This document shows, in pieces, positions 15,947 through 25,033 of a DNA stretch of 64,000 nt (position 1 is the stretch's first letter; every line of letters begins with the position of its first letter). The stretch comes from a virus. Below the pieces are notes generated by a model, which saw only the letters and a list, made by a program, of their open reading frames with translations, was not told where the DNA came from and did not search any database. The translations under genes were made by a program, and so were the position numbers. Location: the IMG/VR virus record IMGVR_UViG_3300024999_000066, positions 25,920-89,919 of that record; one strand, written 5' to 3'.

Positions 15947-16443
15947 TGTCAAATAACTTTACAGTCCAAACGTATAATCCCAAGGATGTGATACTTACGA
16001 TTGGCGGGTATCAACTAACTGGCTGGCAATCTGTCACGATTTCACGGACAGTTAAGGGATTCACTGTAATTAGGGGTATTCGTGGAAAAAACACACGGGT
16101 CAAGAATGTAGACACTTCTGCAACTTTGACAATATCCCTTCTACAAACTGCTCAAGGTAATGATGTACTTTCGTATATCCACGAACTGGATCTTGAAGAA
16201 GGTACGGCTCGAATTCCCCTAATGCTTAAAGATAGGTCTGGTCGGAGTGTGTTTTCCTCCAACGAAGCTTTTATTACAGGCTACCCTACGGCAACATTCT
16301 CCGGGCAGTTTGAATACCGCAATTGGGAATTCTTTGTGCAGAGCACGGACACTTATACTGTGGGAGGAAATGCCAAGCCCGCAACTGACCTACTTGATAG
16401 GGCACTCAGCGAAGCTGGTAATTTCATTGACAGTATTTTCTAA
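15946..16443 (+). CDS. Tail tube-like protein 3
   Basis: A 165-residue third paralog: YNPKDVILTIGGYQLTGWQS, then ATLTISLLQTAQGNDVL and MLKDRSGRSVFSSNEA. In other phages of this layout, extra tube-like rings start or cap the tube. Which of the three forms the bulk tube cannot be told from sequence alone. Confidence 0.78.
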   Translation: MSNNFTVQTYNPKDVILTIGGYQLTGWQSVTISRTVKGFTVIRGIRGKNTRVKNVDTSATLTISLLQTAQGNDVLSYIHELDLEEGTARIPLMLKDRSGRSVFSSNEAFITGYPTATFSGQFEYRNWEFFVQSTDTYTVGGNAKPATDLLDRALSEAGNFIDSIF

Positions 16444-16466
16444 TTTAATTTTCTGAGATAAAATAA

Positions 16467-16790
16467 ATGGCAGCCCCACAATTTCAAGTTTTAGAACAAA
16501 CAACTATTACAGTTGATGACGTAGACTATTTGGTTAGTGCTATGCCTGCAACCAAAGGCCTGATGTTTATTGAAAAGCATCAAGCAGCTATTGATGAAGG
16601 TAAGGCTGATCTTAGCCAAATGAAACAAATTATTTGTAACTATGTCTCCAAAGATAATATGCAAATTACTGAAAAGTCTTTTGACATCACTTTTGCACGT
16701 CGTTATGCACATTTGAATAAGCTTTACAAGGAAGTGTTGAACTTTAACTTTGAAGAGCTTTTTCAGGCACCCGATACAGAAGAAGTCTGA
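16467..16790 (+). CDS. Tail assembly chaperone (short, gpG-like)
   Basis: A 107-residue acidic protein in the invariant position before the tape-measure gene. The family acts with a frameshifted longer form to coat the tape measure during tail assembly. The -1 frame is open from 16754 through this gene's end and on to 17047, giving the long form. The sequence GAG-CTT-TTT-CAG at 16755-16766 is the best slip site I can see. Confidence 0.75.
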   Translation: MAAPQFQVLEQTTITVDDVDYLVSAMPATKGLMFIEKHQAAIDEGKADLSQMKQIICNYVSKDNMQITEKSFDITFARRYAHLNKLYKEVLNFNFEELFQAPDTEEV

Positions 16791-17047
16791 CTCACAGCGA
16801 GTCACATGTATCGGGTAAAACCCCCCCTACTAAATTAGAAAAAGAAATTGATTCAACATTCTCTCAGTCGTGGAGTATATATAGGATTGCCATGCATGAG
16901 AAGGGCAGTCTTGAATTAGCTGCTGAAATGGAGTGGAAATATTCTACAAGACAAATGCTAAAGCTGCTTGAATTGCTGGATGTCTACGATGCTTTAAATC
17001 AACAAGCTATTAATAAAGCCAAGGCTGAAAAGAACAAACCTAAGTGA
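16754..17047 (+). CDS. Tail chaperone frameshift extension (gpGT-like)
   Basis: An open -1 frame without a ribosome site or early start codon, encoding about 94 residues with helical charged sequence (KLEKEIDSTF, GSLELAAEMEW, LKLLELLDVYDALNQ) and ending at TGA 17045-17047. A slip on CTT-TTT at 16758-16763 would give a fusion of about 193 residues. Extension length, position before the tape measure and lack of an independent start all fit a programmed -1 frameshift. A 7-C run at 16821-16827 lies downstream of the short-form stop, so it cannot be the slip site. Confidence 0.65.
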   Translation, partial: RAFSGTRYRRSLTHSESHVSGKTPPTKLEKEIDSTFSQSWSIYRIAMHEKGSLELAAEMEWKYSTRQMLKLLELLDVYDALNQQAINKAKAEKNKPK

Positions 17048-17061
17048 CGGAGTAATGAACA

Positions 17062-18882
17062 TTGCAGATTAGTAAATACTTCGCCTCAATGGGTATAGAG
17101 GTTGATAAATCCTCAGTCAAGAAAGTTGATAAAACTCTTGATCATATTGAAAATAGGCTCAAGAAATTAGGTACTTTTGCGAATAAGCCTATTGTTCTAA
17201 GTATCGGTAATTTTGATGTAGACCAAAGAAAACTTAATATTGCATTAGGTAATGCTTTGGATATGGCAAGTAATCGCCTTGTCTTTGACATTAGTCGATT
17301 TAATGTAAATCAAGCAGCTCTCAATCGAGATGTGGCAGCAGCGATGCTCAGAGCATCTGTCGCAAATCCTCTTAATGTTAATACTCGGGGAGCTGGTGGT
17401 TCGAGGGTCAGGGAGTCCGCTGCTGCGGGTGCTGTGGCAGGTAGCGTTGGTGGTCTTAGGGGCATGCCTAATCTCTTCGGACCAGCTCTTGCATTGGGTT
17501 TGGGTGGATATGGCCTGGGGGCTCTTAACAGACGTAACCAAGAAGTAGTGAGTGCCCAACTTCAATCCACAGCAGTGGTACAACAGGCAGGCGGTACAGC
17601 CCAACAGGGTAGTGATTCCTTTCAATACTTAAGATCGGAAGCAAACCGCGTAGGTTTCAATTTCCTCGATGCATCAGGAGATTATAACAAACTTATCTCA
17701 GGTCTCACTGGCTCGGGTATTGGACTTGGTCAAAGCCAAAAAGTATTCTCAGGTTTTGCCGAATTAGCTCGTGTAAACAAGCTTGACAAAACAACTCAAA
17801 ACAGACTTTTCCGTGCCCTGTCCCAAGTGGCAGGTAAAGGTAAGTTGATGAGTGAAGAACTCACCGGGCAAATTGCAGAAGCATTGCCCGGAGGAACAGC
17901 TCTGTTTGCTCAAGCTTACCAACAGCAAATTGGTGGGAACAAAACTGGTGCAGAAGCTATCCAACAGCTTCTTGATGATATGAAAAAGGGCAAGGTTAAG
18001 AGTAGTATCTTGACGTATGCAGGAGCTGCCGCTTCTCAACGTGCAAATCAAGGTGGTGCACTAGATGCAGCATCTACAGCCTCTCAAGCCGAACAAGCTC
18101 GTTATCAAAACTCCGTAAATGATATGGCCGTACTGGCTTCTGGATCCGGGGTTGAAGAGGGTTTTGCTCGTATCTTTCGTACTCTTAACGCTGGCTTGAG
18201 TGAAAGTGGTAGTCTAGTGAAAGGTCTGTCAGAAGGCTTCAACGAGGCCACTAAATGGGCTGATGACTTGCTTCTGTTCCCGCAATCCTTTATACGTGCC
18301 TTGGAAGGTAAAGACAGTGTTGTAGCGGATTGGTTAGGGGTTGATAAGACTTCTCAGCTAGTACAGGATTGGGCTGCCATTAAGCAAATCTTTACTGATA
18401 TCTCAATGATTAAGTTTGACTTCCTACCAACACTGGAAGCTACTTCTCGTGAAATTGCTGCTATTATGGGAGCTATAGCCGAATTCCAGCGGTGGAAGAG
18501 TGGTCAATTTCCTACTGAGATATCCACCGACACTAGCTCTGTTGCAGCAACAATTGGCTCTGCCACTAATAACTTCATGGTTAATGTTGGTAAAGCACGT
18601 GAACGTGGTAGGGCTGTCTATGAAGATCCAAGTTCCCCATATTATCAGGATGCTGCTGGGTATGACGACCAACAGGCTGAAATGGCTAAGGCTGCTGCTG
18701 AAGATAAGGCAATGGGTATTGTCAACAACAGTAACGAGATAAACATTGAAGTGAATGTAGATGGGTCAACCTTACAGGGTATGGATGCTAGTGCTCAAGC
18801 TCAAGCTATTGGTGAAGCTGTTGCAAATATGTTTGTTCAGTCGTTTGATCAAGTGAATGTTCAATTCCCAGTGAAACAATAA
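17062..18882 (+). CDS. Tape measure protein
   Basis: A 606-residue, helix-rich protein that sets tail length. The N-terminus forms a coiled coil, then a glycine-rich hydrophobic stretch (GLRGMPNLFGPALALGLGG) that could be membrane-active on DNA delivery. The conserved tape-measure segment ARVNKLDKTTQNRLFRALSQ and the KGKLMSEELTGQIAEALPGG block follow. At about 1.5 angstrom per residue, 606 residues imply a tail near 90 nm, short for a myovirus. The start is TTG after GGAG; an upstream in-frame stop at 17056 rules out earlier starts. Confidence 0.9.
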   Translation: MQISKYFASMGIEVDKSSVKKVDKTLDHIENRLKKLGTFANKPIVLSIGNFDVDQRKLNIALGNALDMASNRLVFDISRFNVNQAALNRDVAAAMLRASVANPLNVNTRGAGGSRVRESAAAGAVAGSVGGLRGMPNLFGPALALGLGGYGLGALNRRNQEVVSAQLQSTAVVQQAGGTAQQGSDSFQYLRSEANRVGFNFLDASGDYNKLISGLTGSGIGLGQSQKVFSGFAELARVNKLDKTTQNRLFRALSQVAGKGKLMSEELTGQIAEALPGGTALFAQAYQQQIGGNKTGAEAIQQLLDDMKKGKVKSSILTYAGAAASQRANQGGALDAASTASQAEQARYQNSVNDMAVLASGSGVEEGFARIFRTLNAGLSESGSLVKGLSEGFNEATKWADDLLLFPQSFIRALEGKDSVVADWLGVDKTSQLVQDWAAIKQIFTDISMIKFDFLPTLEATSREIAAIMGAIAEFQRWKSGQFPTEISTDTSSVAATIGSATNNFMVNVGKARERGRAVYEDPSSPYYQDAAGYDDQQAEMAKAAAEDKAMGIVNNSNEINIEVNVDGSTLQGMDASAQAQAIGEAVANMFVQSFDQVNVQFPVKQ

Positions 18883-18892
18883 GGAGTCACCT

Positions 18893-19678
18893 ATGAGTTT
18901 GGCAATCGGATGGGGTGACTCCTCTATTCAAGAGGGAGGCTTCATCTACTGTGATGCGGTTCAAATTTACACTCAGAACTATTCAGGTAGTGTGACAAAG
19001 CACCCCGTGGACCAAGGCGGGAACATCACGGACCATTTCGTTCGTAACAATCCCGTGTTTACGGTGGGTGCTGTAATCACAGGCGTGGATATTTCTACAG
19101 GAACTTATCTAATCCAAGACTTGGATGGTAATTCTCCCTACAACAGTAATGAAGCCCCTACCGCTGTTAGTGTGAACTCTACGGATCAAAGTGTTCTTAA
19201 GAAATTCATTCCGGATAGCATTGGTCAGTTTCTTTCTGACAGTACTCCGGAAGTTGTTGTGGACAGTAGACGTACCGATCTTATAGAGCAGATTAGACAA
19301 GCCTTGATTGATCTAACAGCTGGTGTTATCTTTAACGAGAAGACTGGTCAATTCGATCCTAGTATTCAGCTTGTTCGTTTGTTTGAATACGATAATACAC
19401 TGCTTCGAAAAGTAATCAACAATCTTGTGATGACTAAAATTACTTTTAAAGAAGACGCTAACACCGGATACGGTCTATACTGTGATATTACTTTTGAGCA
19501 AGTTACTTTTGCTTTCTTGAAGAAAACTGTTATTCCGAAAGATGTGCAAGATTCTCTTAAGAAAAAAGCTGCACCCAAAGCATCAAAGGGTAAACAGGAC
19601 AGCACACCACAAGATGTGGGAACTGGTAATTCCCCTAAAGATACTGACCCACTAAGGCAGGCTAGAGAAAATGGGTGA
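18893..19678 (+). CDS. Dit-like baseplate protein
   Basis: A 261-residue protein. FIYCDAVQIYTQNYSGSVTKHP and NPVFTVGAVITGVDISTGTYL are the beta-rich N-terminal pattern of Dit-like tail proteins of contractile phages. The C-terminus is Lys/Pro/Ser-rich and probably disordered. It follows the tape measure, where the hub ring that starts tube assembly is encoded. It overlaps the next gene by 8 bp. Confidence 0.7.
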   Translation: MSLAIGWGDSSIQEGGFIYCDAVQIYTQNYSGSVTKHPVDQGGNITDHFVRNNPVFTVGAVITGVDISTGTYLIQDLDGNSPYNSNEAPTAVSVNSTDQSVLKKFIPDSIGQFLSDSTPEVVVDSRRTDLIEQIRQALIDLTAGVIFNEKTGQFDPSIQLVRLFEYDNTLLRKVINNLVMTKITFKEDANTGYGLYCDITFEQVTFAFLKKTVIPKDVQDSLKKKAAPKASKGKQDSTPQDVGTGNSPKDTDPLRQARENG

Positions 19679-20006
19679 AAAATATGTAGTAATGCCTTTA
19701 TTCCCAGATGCCTTCTACACATATACGATTGCTCTTCAAGGGGATTCGTATATCTTTGAGTTCATATACAATGAAAGAGCTAAGCTTTATTTCATAAATT
19801 TGTATGATGCTGACTCAAACCCTATTGTTATGGGCGAGGCTTTAGTTCCGAATTATCCAATCTTTTTAGATTATGCTCTATTTCCATTGACAGGATTTAT
19901 TTGGATGGAAGAAAAAGCTGATATAATTAGTGAACCTTACCAAGTTTATCCTGATTCAATTGATCAATATTATAATCTTTTCTATATCTACACAGAGGAA
20001 GACTAA
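19671..20006 (+). CDS. Small baseplate protein (DUF6983-like)
   Basis: A 111-residue acidic beta protein with two strand pairs (YTYTIALQGDSYIFEFIYNE, KLYFINLYDADSNPIVMG). I match it to the small baseplate component found between Dit-like and hub genes in many myoviruses. Its last base overlaps the hub ATG. Confidence 0.6.
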   Translation: MGEKYVVMPLFPDAFYTYTIALQGDSYIFEFIYNERAKLYFINLYDADSNPIVMGEALVPNYPIFLDYALFPLTGFIWMEEKADIISEPYQVYPDSIDQYYNLFYIYTEED

Positions 20007-20908
20007 TGGACTTAATCCAGAGAAACCGCCAGTATAGGTTAGTGATTGGTGACTATAACTCTGGTGAAGCCTTAGAAATTACTGATCTTCAAGTTCAGTT
20101 CGATATTAGTAAAAGCACAGATAATAAAAAGAAAACTAATTCTGCTTCTATTGAAATCACCAACCTATCCCTTGAGCATATTCGCTTACTTGACACAGAC
20201 TATCCCGCAGCGGTCTTTGAGGCAGGCTACCTTGACACTGGAGGACCTAAGCGTCTTTTTTCAGGTCAAGTTACACATGTGTCTACTAGAAAGTCTGGGA
20301 CAGACAGAGTTACGCAGCTTCAACTTGGTGATGGATACACAGAATTAAATCATCAGATACTTTCTGAATTAGTCGCACCGGGCCAAACTGTTAAGGATGT
20401 TGCTGAAGCTATTCGTAAGAATCTTCCGGGTGTTTCTCGTGGAGTTTACAATGGCACCAATCTCAATAATGAGATTATTTATGGTTATCCTTTGATGGGT
20501 ACTCCAAAAGAAATGTTGGATGAGCTTGCCGAGAAATATTCTCTAGATACTCAGATCGATGATGGTGTGCTTTATGTTCACAACAATGACCGTGCCGCCA
20601 CTGAGAACTTCAATCAAGCCTATGTTATCTCTAAATATACAGGCTTGATTGAAACTCCTTATAGAGTTTCTGGTGATCGCCGTAGATCAAAAAAGGACAA
20701 AGCTAAAAAGCCAGGAATTCAGATGAAGATCCTTCTTAATCCAGATATCAAAGCTGGAGATATTATATATCTAGAAGATACTCTCATCACGGGTTGGCTT
20801 AAGGTGGAGTCTCTCAGACATTCGGGTGGCTGGCGTTCATCAGGCTGGTATACAGAAATAAAAGCATCTAGCTTAGAAAAAGTAATTCAATCTGGAGGTG
20901 GTCAATGA
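20006..20908 (+). CDS. Baseplate hub protein (gp27 / gpP-like)
   Basis: A 300-residue hub. N-terminal beta-barrel (YRLVIGDYNSGEALEITDLQVQF shown in part), then TVKDVAEAIRKNLPGV (helical), LDTQIDDGVLYVHN and a C-terminal barrel. The trimer would link tube to spike. It precedes the spike gene with a 4-bp ATGA overlap, fitting hub-spike partners. Confidence 0.8.
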   Translation: MDLIQRNRQYRLVIGDYNSGEALEITDLQVQFDISKSTDNKKKTNSASIEITNLSLEHIRLLDTDYPAAVFEAGYLDTGGPKRLFSGQVTHVSTRKSGTDRVTQLQLGDGYTELNHQILSELVAPGQTVKDVAEAIRKNLPGVSRGVYNGTNLNNEIIYGYPLMGTPKEMLDELAEKYSLDTQIDDGVLYVHNNDRAATENFNQAYVISKYTGLIETPYRVSGDRRRSKKDKAKKPGIQMKILLNPDIKAGDIIYLEDTLITGWLKVESLRHSGGWRSSGWYTEIKASSLEKVIQSGGGQ

Positions 20909-21693
20909 GTTCTGAAGCTGTTGCTGCAATCCAGAGTACAATGACTAGCGCTTTTGATAGTTTAATGAACAACAAATATACCGTAATCCCGTGTATTGTT
21001 GTGGCTGTTAGGGATGGGCTTAATGGTCAGATGGTTGATATACAACCCACCATTAATCAGAAAGAGCAAGATGGGACTGTTAAAGAGCGTGCCGTAATTC
21101 CGGGGGTGCCCGTCTCTTTCCAAGTTTCTAAGAAAGCTGGCTTCACATTTCCTATTGAGGTAGGCGACACTGGAACTGCCATGTTCTCTATGAGAAATAT
21201 GGATGGTTGGAAATCTGGTAACGGCAGACCTTCTAGTCCAATGAACTTTGCCAAGATGGATAAAAGTGATGCTATCTTTCTTCCGGGAATCCAACCACCA
21301 GGAGTGGCTGTGAATAATCCAGCCAAACATGTGCTCACACATGATACTAAGGATACTGTTTTATTCGCCAACTTAGGTGGTGTCGAAGCTGAGGTAAGGT
21401 TACGGGTAGATGGCAGTATTGGTATCACCACAAGTAACATGCCGATTATTATTGAAGGTTCTGATGTAACAATTAATGCAGCTACTAGCTTATCTTTGAA
21501 TACCCCAAGTTTGACTGTTGATGCAGACACTACTCTGTGGCTAGGTGATATAACTTATCAGAGTAATATCACTCATGTAGGTAGCTACTCCCATACCGGT
21601 AACTACATTGGTGTTGGTGTGCAGACTTTCAACGGCGTTATTTTCAGTACACACCGCCATGCGCCAGCCGTCATCCCACCAACTAATCCATAA
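20905..21693 (+). CDS. Baseplate central spike (gpV / gp138-N-like)
   Basis: A 262-residue protein. OB-fold N-terminus (VVAVRDGLNGQMVDIQPTIN, then GVPVSFQV and FPIEVGDTGTAMFS), followed by a beta-helical stretch with repeating polar-hydrophobic strands (IIIEGSDVTINAATSLSLN). A His-rich apex TFNGVIFSTHRHAPAV would bind a metal ion at the tip. It is the membrane-piercing needle of the contractile tail. Confidence 0.85.
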   Translation: MSSEAVAAIQSTMTSAFDSLMNNKYTVIPCIVVAVRDGLNGQMVDIQPTINQKEQDGTVKERAVIPGVPVSFQVSKKAGFTFPIEVGDTGTAMFSMRNMDGWKSGNGRPSSPMNFAKMDKSDAIFLPGIQPPGVAVNNPAKHVLTHDTKDTVLFANLGGVEAEVRLRVDGSIGITTSNMPIIIEGSDVTINAATSLSLNTPSLTVDADTTLWLGDITYQSNITHVGSYSHTGNYIGVGVQTFNGVIFSTHRHAPAVIPPTNP

Positions 21694-21703
21694 GGAGATT
21701 GAT

Positions 21704-22078
21704 TTGGATTTCAAGCTCAGTCCCGATAGTTGGGATATCATTTGGCATAATGGTCCGCTGAGAAAAGAGGAAACCACTCAGCCACTAACAGAGACTGTAG
21801 GTCAGCGACTAAAGATCCGTTTATTGACTTTCTATTCCGAATGGTTCATTAATACAGTGTACGGCGTCCCGTACTTCGAACGCCTGTTGGGCCAGAAGCA
21901 AACTTCAAAAGCAGCGGCTGATTTGATTTTTCAAAGTCAGATTCTTGCTGAGGAGGGTGTTAAGGAGATTGTTAGTTTTGATTCTACTTTTATCAACCGT
22001 CAATATTCTCTGGTATTCACAGTTAAAGTTGTTACCGGTGCCATAACAGCACCGATAGTAATTCAACCTTTAAACTGA
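21704..22078 (+). CDS. Baseplate wedge protein (gp25-like)
   Basis: A 124-residue protein. VGQRLKIRLLTFYSEWFINTVYG is the gp25/W signature (shown in part), followed by FIKINRQYSLVF-like strands. The TTG start at 21704 is chosen because GGAG lies 8 nt upstream; the frame is open further up but only through the spike gene. It nucleates the sheath on the baseplate. Its last 16 bp overlap the antisense endonuclease gene. Confidence 0.85.
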   Translation: MDFKLSPDSWDIIWHNGPLRKEETTQPLTETVGQRLKIRLLTFYSEWFINTVYGVPYFERLLGQKQTSKAAADLIFQSQILAEEGVKEIVSFDSTFINRQYSLVFTVKVVTGAITAPIVIQPLN

Positions 22079-22641
22079 ATACCATGTCGCGGAGAATAGT
22101 TTAATTCAAGTTCCCACCTCTTCCGTATACAGCAAGCTTCAAAGAAGTCAGGGTTCGAAGTAACCCTGTTCTGTTTCTCTAATACGCCAATTTGGATAAT
22201 CCAACGACGCTTATTGTTGTCCCAAGAAATCCCACTAACCCCTGTTTTATTATCTGATCTTTTCTTGGTGTTTCTGGAATTTACAAACCCAGCACAAGGC
22301 CTAAGATTAGAGATTGAATTGTTTAGAGGGTTTCCGTCGTAGTGATCAATTTCTGGCGGACAAGAGTCATTATGAAATAAAGCATAAATTACGCGATGCT
22401 CACTAAAACTTAACTTTCTACCGAAATTCACATGTGAAATGGTTAGTACCCTATAAAACATTCCTTTTGTGAGTTTCAAGCTTCCCGTAGGTTTACTTGC
22501 ATACTTAGTGGTCCAGCATTTGTGAGCCCTTAGACTTCCAAAATGGTGGGTTGGCCTTTGATCTTTCCACTTGACATGCCCTGTGTCGAAATTAACTTCA
22601 TAGGAGTCTGAAAGTATCTTTAAATCTAGGTGAATTGTCAT
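22063..22641 (-). CDS. HNH-AP2 homing endonuclease (antisense insert)
   Basis: A 192-residue protein. The HNH core EHRVIYAL...PPEIDHYDGNPLNNSISNLR is followed by an AP2 DNA-binding domain (KTGVSGISWDNNKRRW and ...FFEACCIRKRWELEL). It is the only minus-strand gene in the 28-kb late module, wedged between the gp25-like and J-like baseplate genes. A likely promoter lies at 22671-22698, and AAGGAAATATT precedes the ATG. Opposite orientation keeps it out of late transcripts. Confidence 0.9.
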   Translation of the reverse strand: MTIHLDLKILSDSYEVNFDTGHVKWKDQRPTHHFGSLRAHKCWTTKYASKPTGSLKLTKGMFYRVLTISHVNFGRKLSFSEHRVIYALFHNDSCPPEIDHYDGNPLNNSISNLRPCAGFVNSRNTKKRSDNKTGVSGISWDNNKRRWIIQIGVLEKQNRVTSNPDFFEACCIRKRWELELNYSPRHGIQFKG

Positions 22642-22670
22642 AATATTTCCTTGTTTTTAAATGAGTAGAT

Positions 22671-22698
22671 ATTCTAGCAGATAGATACTTGTTTGTAA
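22671..22698 (-). promoter_or_regulatory. Putative promoter of antisense endonuclease
   Basis: Reading leftward: TTACAA (22698-22693), a 16-nt spacer, TAGAAT (22676-22671). It points at the endonuclease ATG 30 nt away and is its only plausible source of transcription. Confidence 0.45.
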
Positions 22699-22723
22699 AA
22701 TAAATAATTTTAAGGATTCCAAC

Positions 22724-24175
22724 ATGGCAGGCGTAACTGACGCTGGATTTATCATTAAACGCTTAGCTGATATCTTAGCCGATGATCGTGCTTTAGCAGT
22801 ACAACTCTTTCAAGATTTGGTAGTTCCGGGTGATACCGTTGACGTATCAGATTCTTCCGCCCTAGGCCGACTCATCTCCCTAGCAGCTCCCTCTGAAGCT
22901 GACCTATGGGAAGCTGCTCAAGAAGTATATGCAGCCTTTGACCCAAACTCAGCAACAGGCATTGCTCTTGATAATCTTGTAGCATACGCTGGCATCACTC
23001 GTAAAGAACAAACCTTCACCACATCCTCTATTCTTGTTGCTGGTGATACTAACACACTAATTCCTGTAGGACAGACTGTAAGTAGCTCTACAACTGGCGA
23101 ACAATTTACCACAGTTAGTGCCATTTCTCTGTCCCCAAGCAGCGCTAGTGGTATCACCGTCTCTGTGGTCACTCTACAGAATAGCACAGCTTACACTATT
23201 AGTTATGCCAATACAACTAGCACAAACACCATCACATTTACATCTGATGCAAGTGCCAATGTTGCTGAAATCATAAATGGATTGCAAGCTGTCATCGTAA
23301 GTGCCCACCCCACACTGACCAGTTCTGTGGTTGGGACAGGGGCCAGTTCTACGCTTGTTATTGATCGTAACGATGTCTTCCAAACTGTAAACTTCACTAC
23401 ATCCGTCAATCTTGGTATCATTAAAGTAAGGACAGTTGGGGAAGTAGTTGCGGTGGTTGCCGGTCCTATGGATCAACCCGCAAATACAATTGATACCATT
23501 CTTACGCCAATGCTTGGTTGGGACAGCGTAATCAACCCAATTGCTGCAAGTTCTGGGGAGGATCGCGAAACAGATGAACAACTTCGTCTAAGGTTTCGCA
23601 ATGGTAAGTTTGATAGGGCAACCAATTCTCTTGACTCCATCTACTCTGCCTTGATTAATCTAGATGGTGTGACTGAAGTAACTATTTATGAGAATGATAC
23701 AAGTCTTCCAGATGCTAATGGTGTTCCGGGGCATAGTTTCCTACCTATTATTTCTGGTGGATTGAGCACAGAGATTGCTAATGCTATTTGGGAAAACAAA
23801 CCAATTGGTATCTTGAGCTACGGCAACACCACAGTAAGCATCAATGATCAACAAGGCTTCCCACACGCAATCAGTTTCTCTCGTCCAAACCCTGTAGTTA
23901 TCTATATCACCATGGATATTACAACGGATGTGGACTTCCCAGCCAATGGTCAAGATCAAATTCGTTCTGCCTTGATTGAATATTTTGCTGAGAACTTTGG
24001 CACAGGTGATGATGTTATTTATAGTCGTCTTTATACCCCAATTAACAGTATTCCTGGGCATCAAGTTAATAGTTTGACTGTAGGAACTTCTCCTAGTCCC
24101 GTTGGTGAGTCAAACGTTGTAATCGCTTTTGATCAGATTGCTAGCTTAAATAGCCTCAATATAATTATCACTTAA
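22724..24175 (+). CDS. Baseplate wedge protein (gpJ / gp6-like)
   Basis: A 483-residue protein. The N-terminus has the gpJ-like block SATGIALDNLVAYAGITRK. Residues about 150-225 carry an Ig-like insertion (YTISYANTTSTNTITFTSD...IINGLQAVI) resembling that in the sheath. The hallmark GEDRETDEQLRLRFRNG, GVTEVTIYEND and ISGGLSTEIANAIWENKPIG segments follow (shown in part). It forms the wedge dimer that closes the baseplate. Confidence 0.88.
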   Translation: MAGVTDAGFIIKRLADILADDRALAVQLFQDLVVPGDTVDVSDSSALGRLISLAAPSEADLWEAAQEVYAAFDPNSATGIALDNLVAYAGITRKEQTFTTSSILVAGDTNTLIPVGQTVSSSTTGEQFTTVSAISLSPSSASGITVSVVTLQNSTAYTISYANTTSTNTITFTSDASANVAEIINGLQAVIVSAHPTLTSSVVGTGASSTLVIDRNDVFQTVNFTTSVNLGIIKVRTVGEVVAVVAGPMDQPANTIDTILTPMLGWDSVINPIAASSGEDRETDEQLRLRFRNGKFDRATNSLDSIYSALINLDGVTEVTIYENDTSLPDANGVPGHSFLPIISGGLSTEIANAIWENKPIGILSYGNTTVSINDQQGFPHAISFSRPNPVVIYITMDITTDVDFPANGQDQIRSALIEYFAENFGTGDDVIYSRLYTPINSIPGHQVNSLTVGTSPSPVGESNVVIAFDQIASLNSLNIIIT

Positions 24176-24185
24176 GGGGTAGTTT

Positions 24186-25010
24186 ATGTCTGAAATTATT
24201 CCTTTTGAAATTCAGCAGTATTTAGATGTCGCACGCTCTCGTGTAACTCAGCAATTTATGCTTGATGCTGACGGATCAGGCCCGGTCGTGTTTGATTCTT
24301 ATCTCCAACTACTTCTTGGTGGAAAGATTGAACTTCAAGAAGTATTCAGACAACTAATGCAAGAACGTTCAATAGACACCGCTGCTGGTGCTCAGCTAGA
24401 CATCATTGGCGAGATTGTTGGACAGCCCAGGGAGTTGATTGACACAGCCCTTCTTACCTATTTTGCTTATTTAGGTTATCCAGATGCTCAGTCCTACGGA
24501 GATTTAGGTATTTCAGGGGTTGGAGGGTCTTATAGGGGGTTGAATGATCCTTTAGCGGGTAATACAACGCTTAGTGATGAGCAATACAGACTCTTTATTA
24601 AAGCTAAAATCATCAAAAATAACACCAGTGTTACACCCCCTCAATTCGTTGAGTTCATGCAGTTTGTTTTCGGAATCGAAGCAAGTATTGTTGTGGCTGA
24701 AGGTAATGCCGAATTTACCGTAATGCTTGGTCGCGCATTGTCATCCTTTGAAAAAGTTCTTTTAAATTATGTTTCATATTCATCGGGTTATCCGTCCAGA
24801 TTTGTTCCAAAACCTATTGGTGTAAGGATCAATTTTGGAGAGTTTGACATTAACAACTACTTCGGGTTTCAGGGCGCCCCTGGTGCCAAAGGGTACGGGG
24901 ATTTGACAACAATTGCAACTGAGGGTGGTTATGGAGATTCTTACGGGATGCTTTACGGTGGCCCTGATTCAATTGTAGTGGGCGGTGGTAAATATGCCTC
25001 CTTGTTGTAA
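24186..25010 (+). CDS. Baseplate/tail protein (DUF2612-like)
   Basis: A 274-residue protein. RSIDTAAGAQLDIIGEIVGQPR and DEQYRLFIKAKIIKNNT (shown in part) are typical of DUF2612/tail protein I analogues, which connect wedges to fibres. The C-terminus is Gly/Tyr-rich. It follows the J-like gene exactly as in other contractile phages. Confidence 0.75.
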   Translation: MSEIIPFEIQQYLDVARSRVTQQFMLDADGSGPVVFDSYLQLLLGGKIELQEVFRQLMQERSIDTAAGAQLDIIGEIVGQPRELIDTALLTYFAYLGYPDAQSYGDLGISGVGGSYRGLNDPLAGNTTLSDEQYRLFIKAKIIKNNTSVTPPQFVEFMQFVFGIEASIVVAEGNAEFTVMLGRALSSFEKVLLNYVSYSSGYPSRFVPKPIGVRINFGEFDINNYFGFQGAPGAKGYGDLTTIATEGGYGDSYGMLYGGPDSIVVGGGKYASLL

Positions 25011-25033
25011 CACAAATTTTAAGGAATATTATT

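Noticed and set aside
16821-16827. Run of seven C as the tail-chaperone frameshift site
   Set aside because: It lies 31 nt beyond the stop codon of the short chaperone, so ribosomes in the zero frame never reach it.
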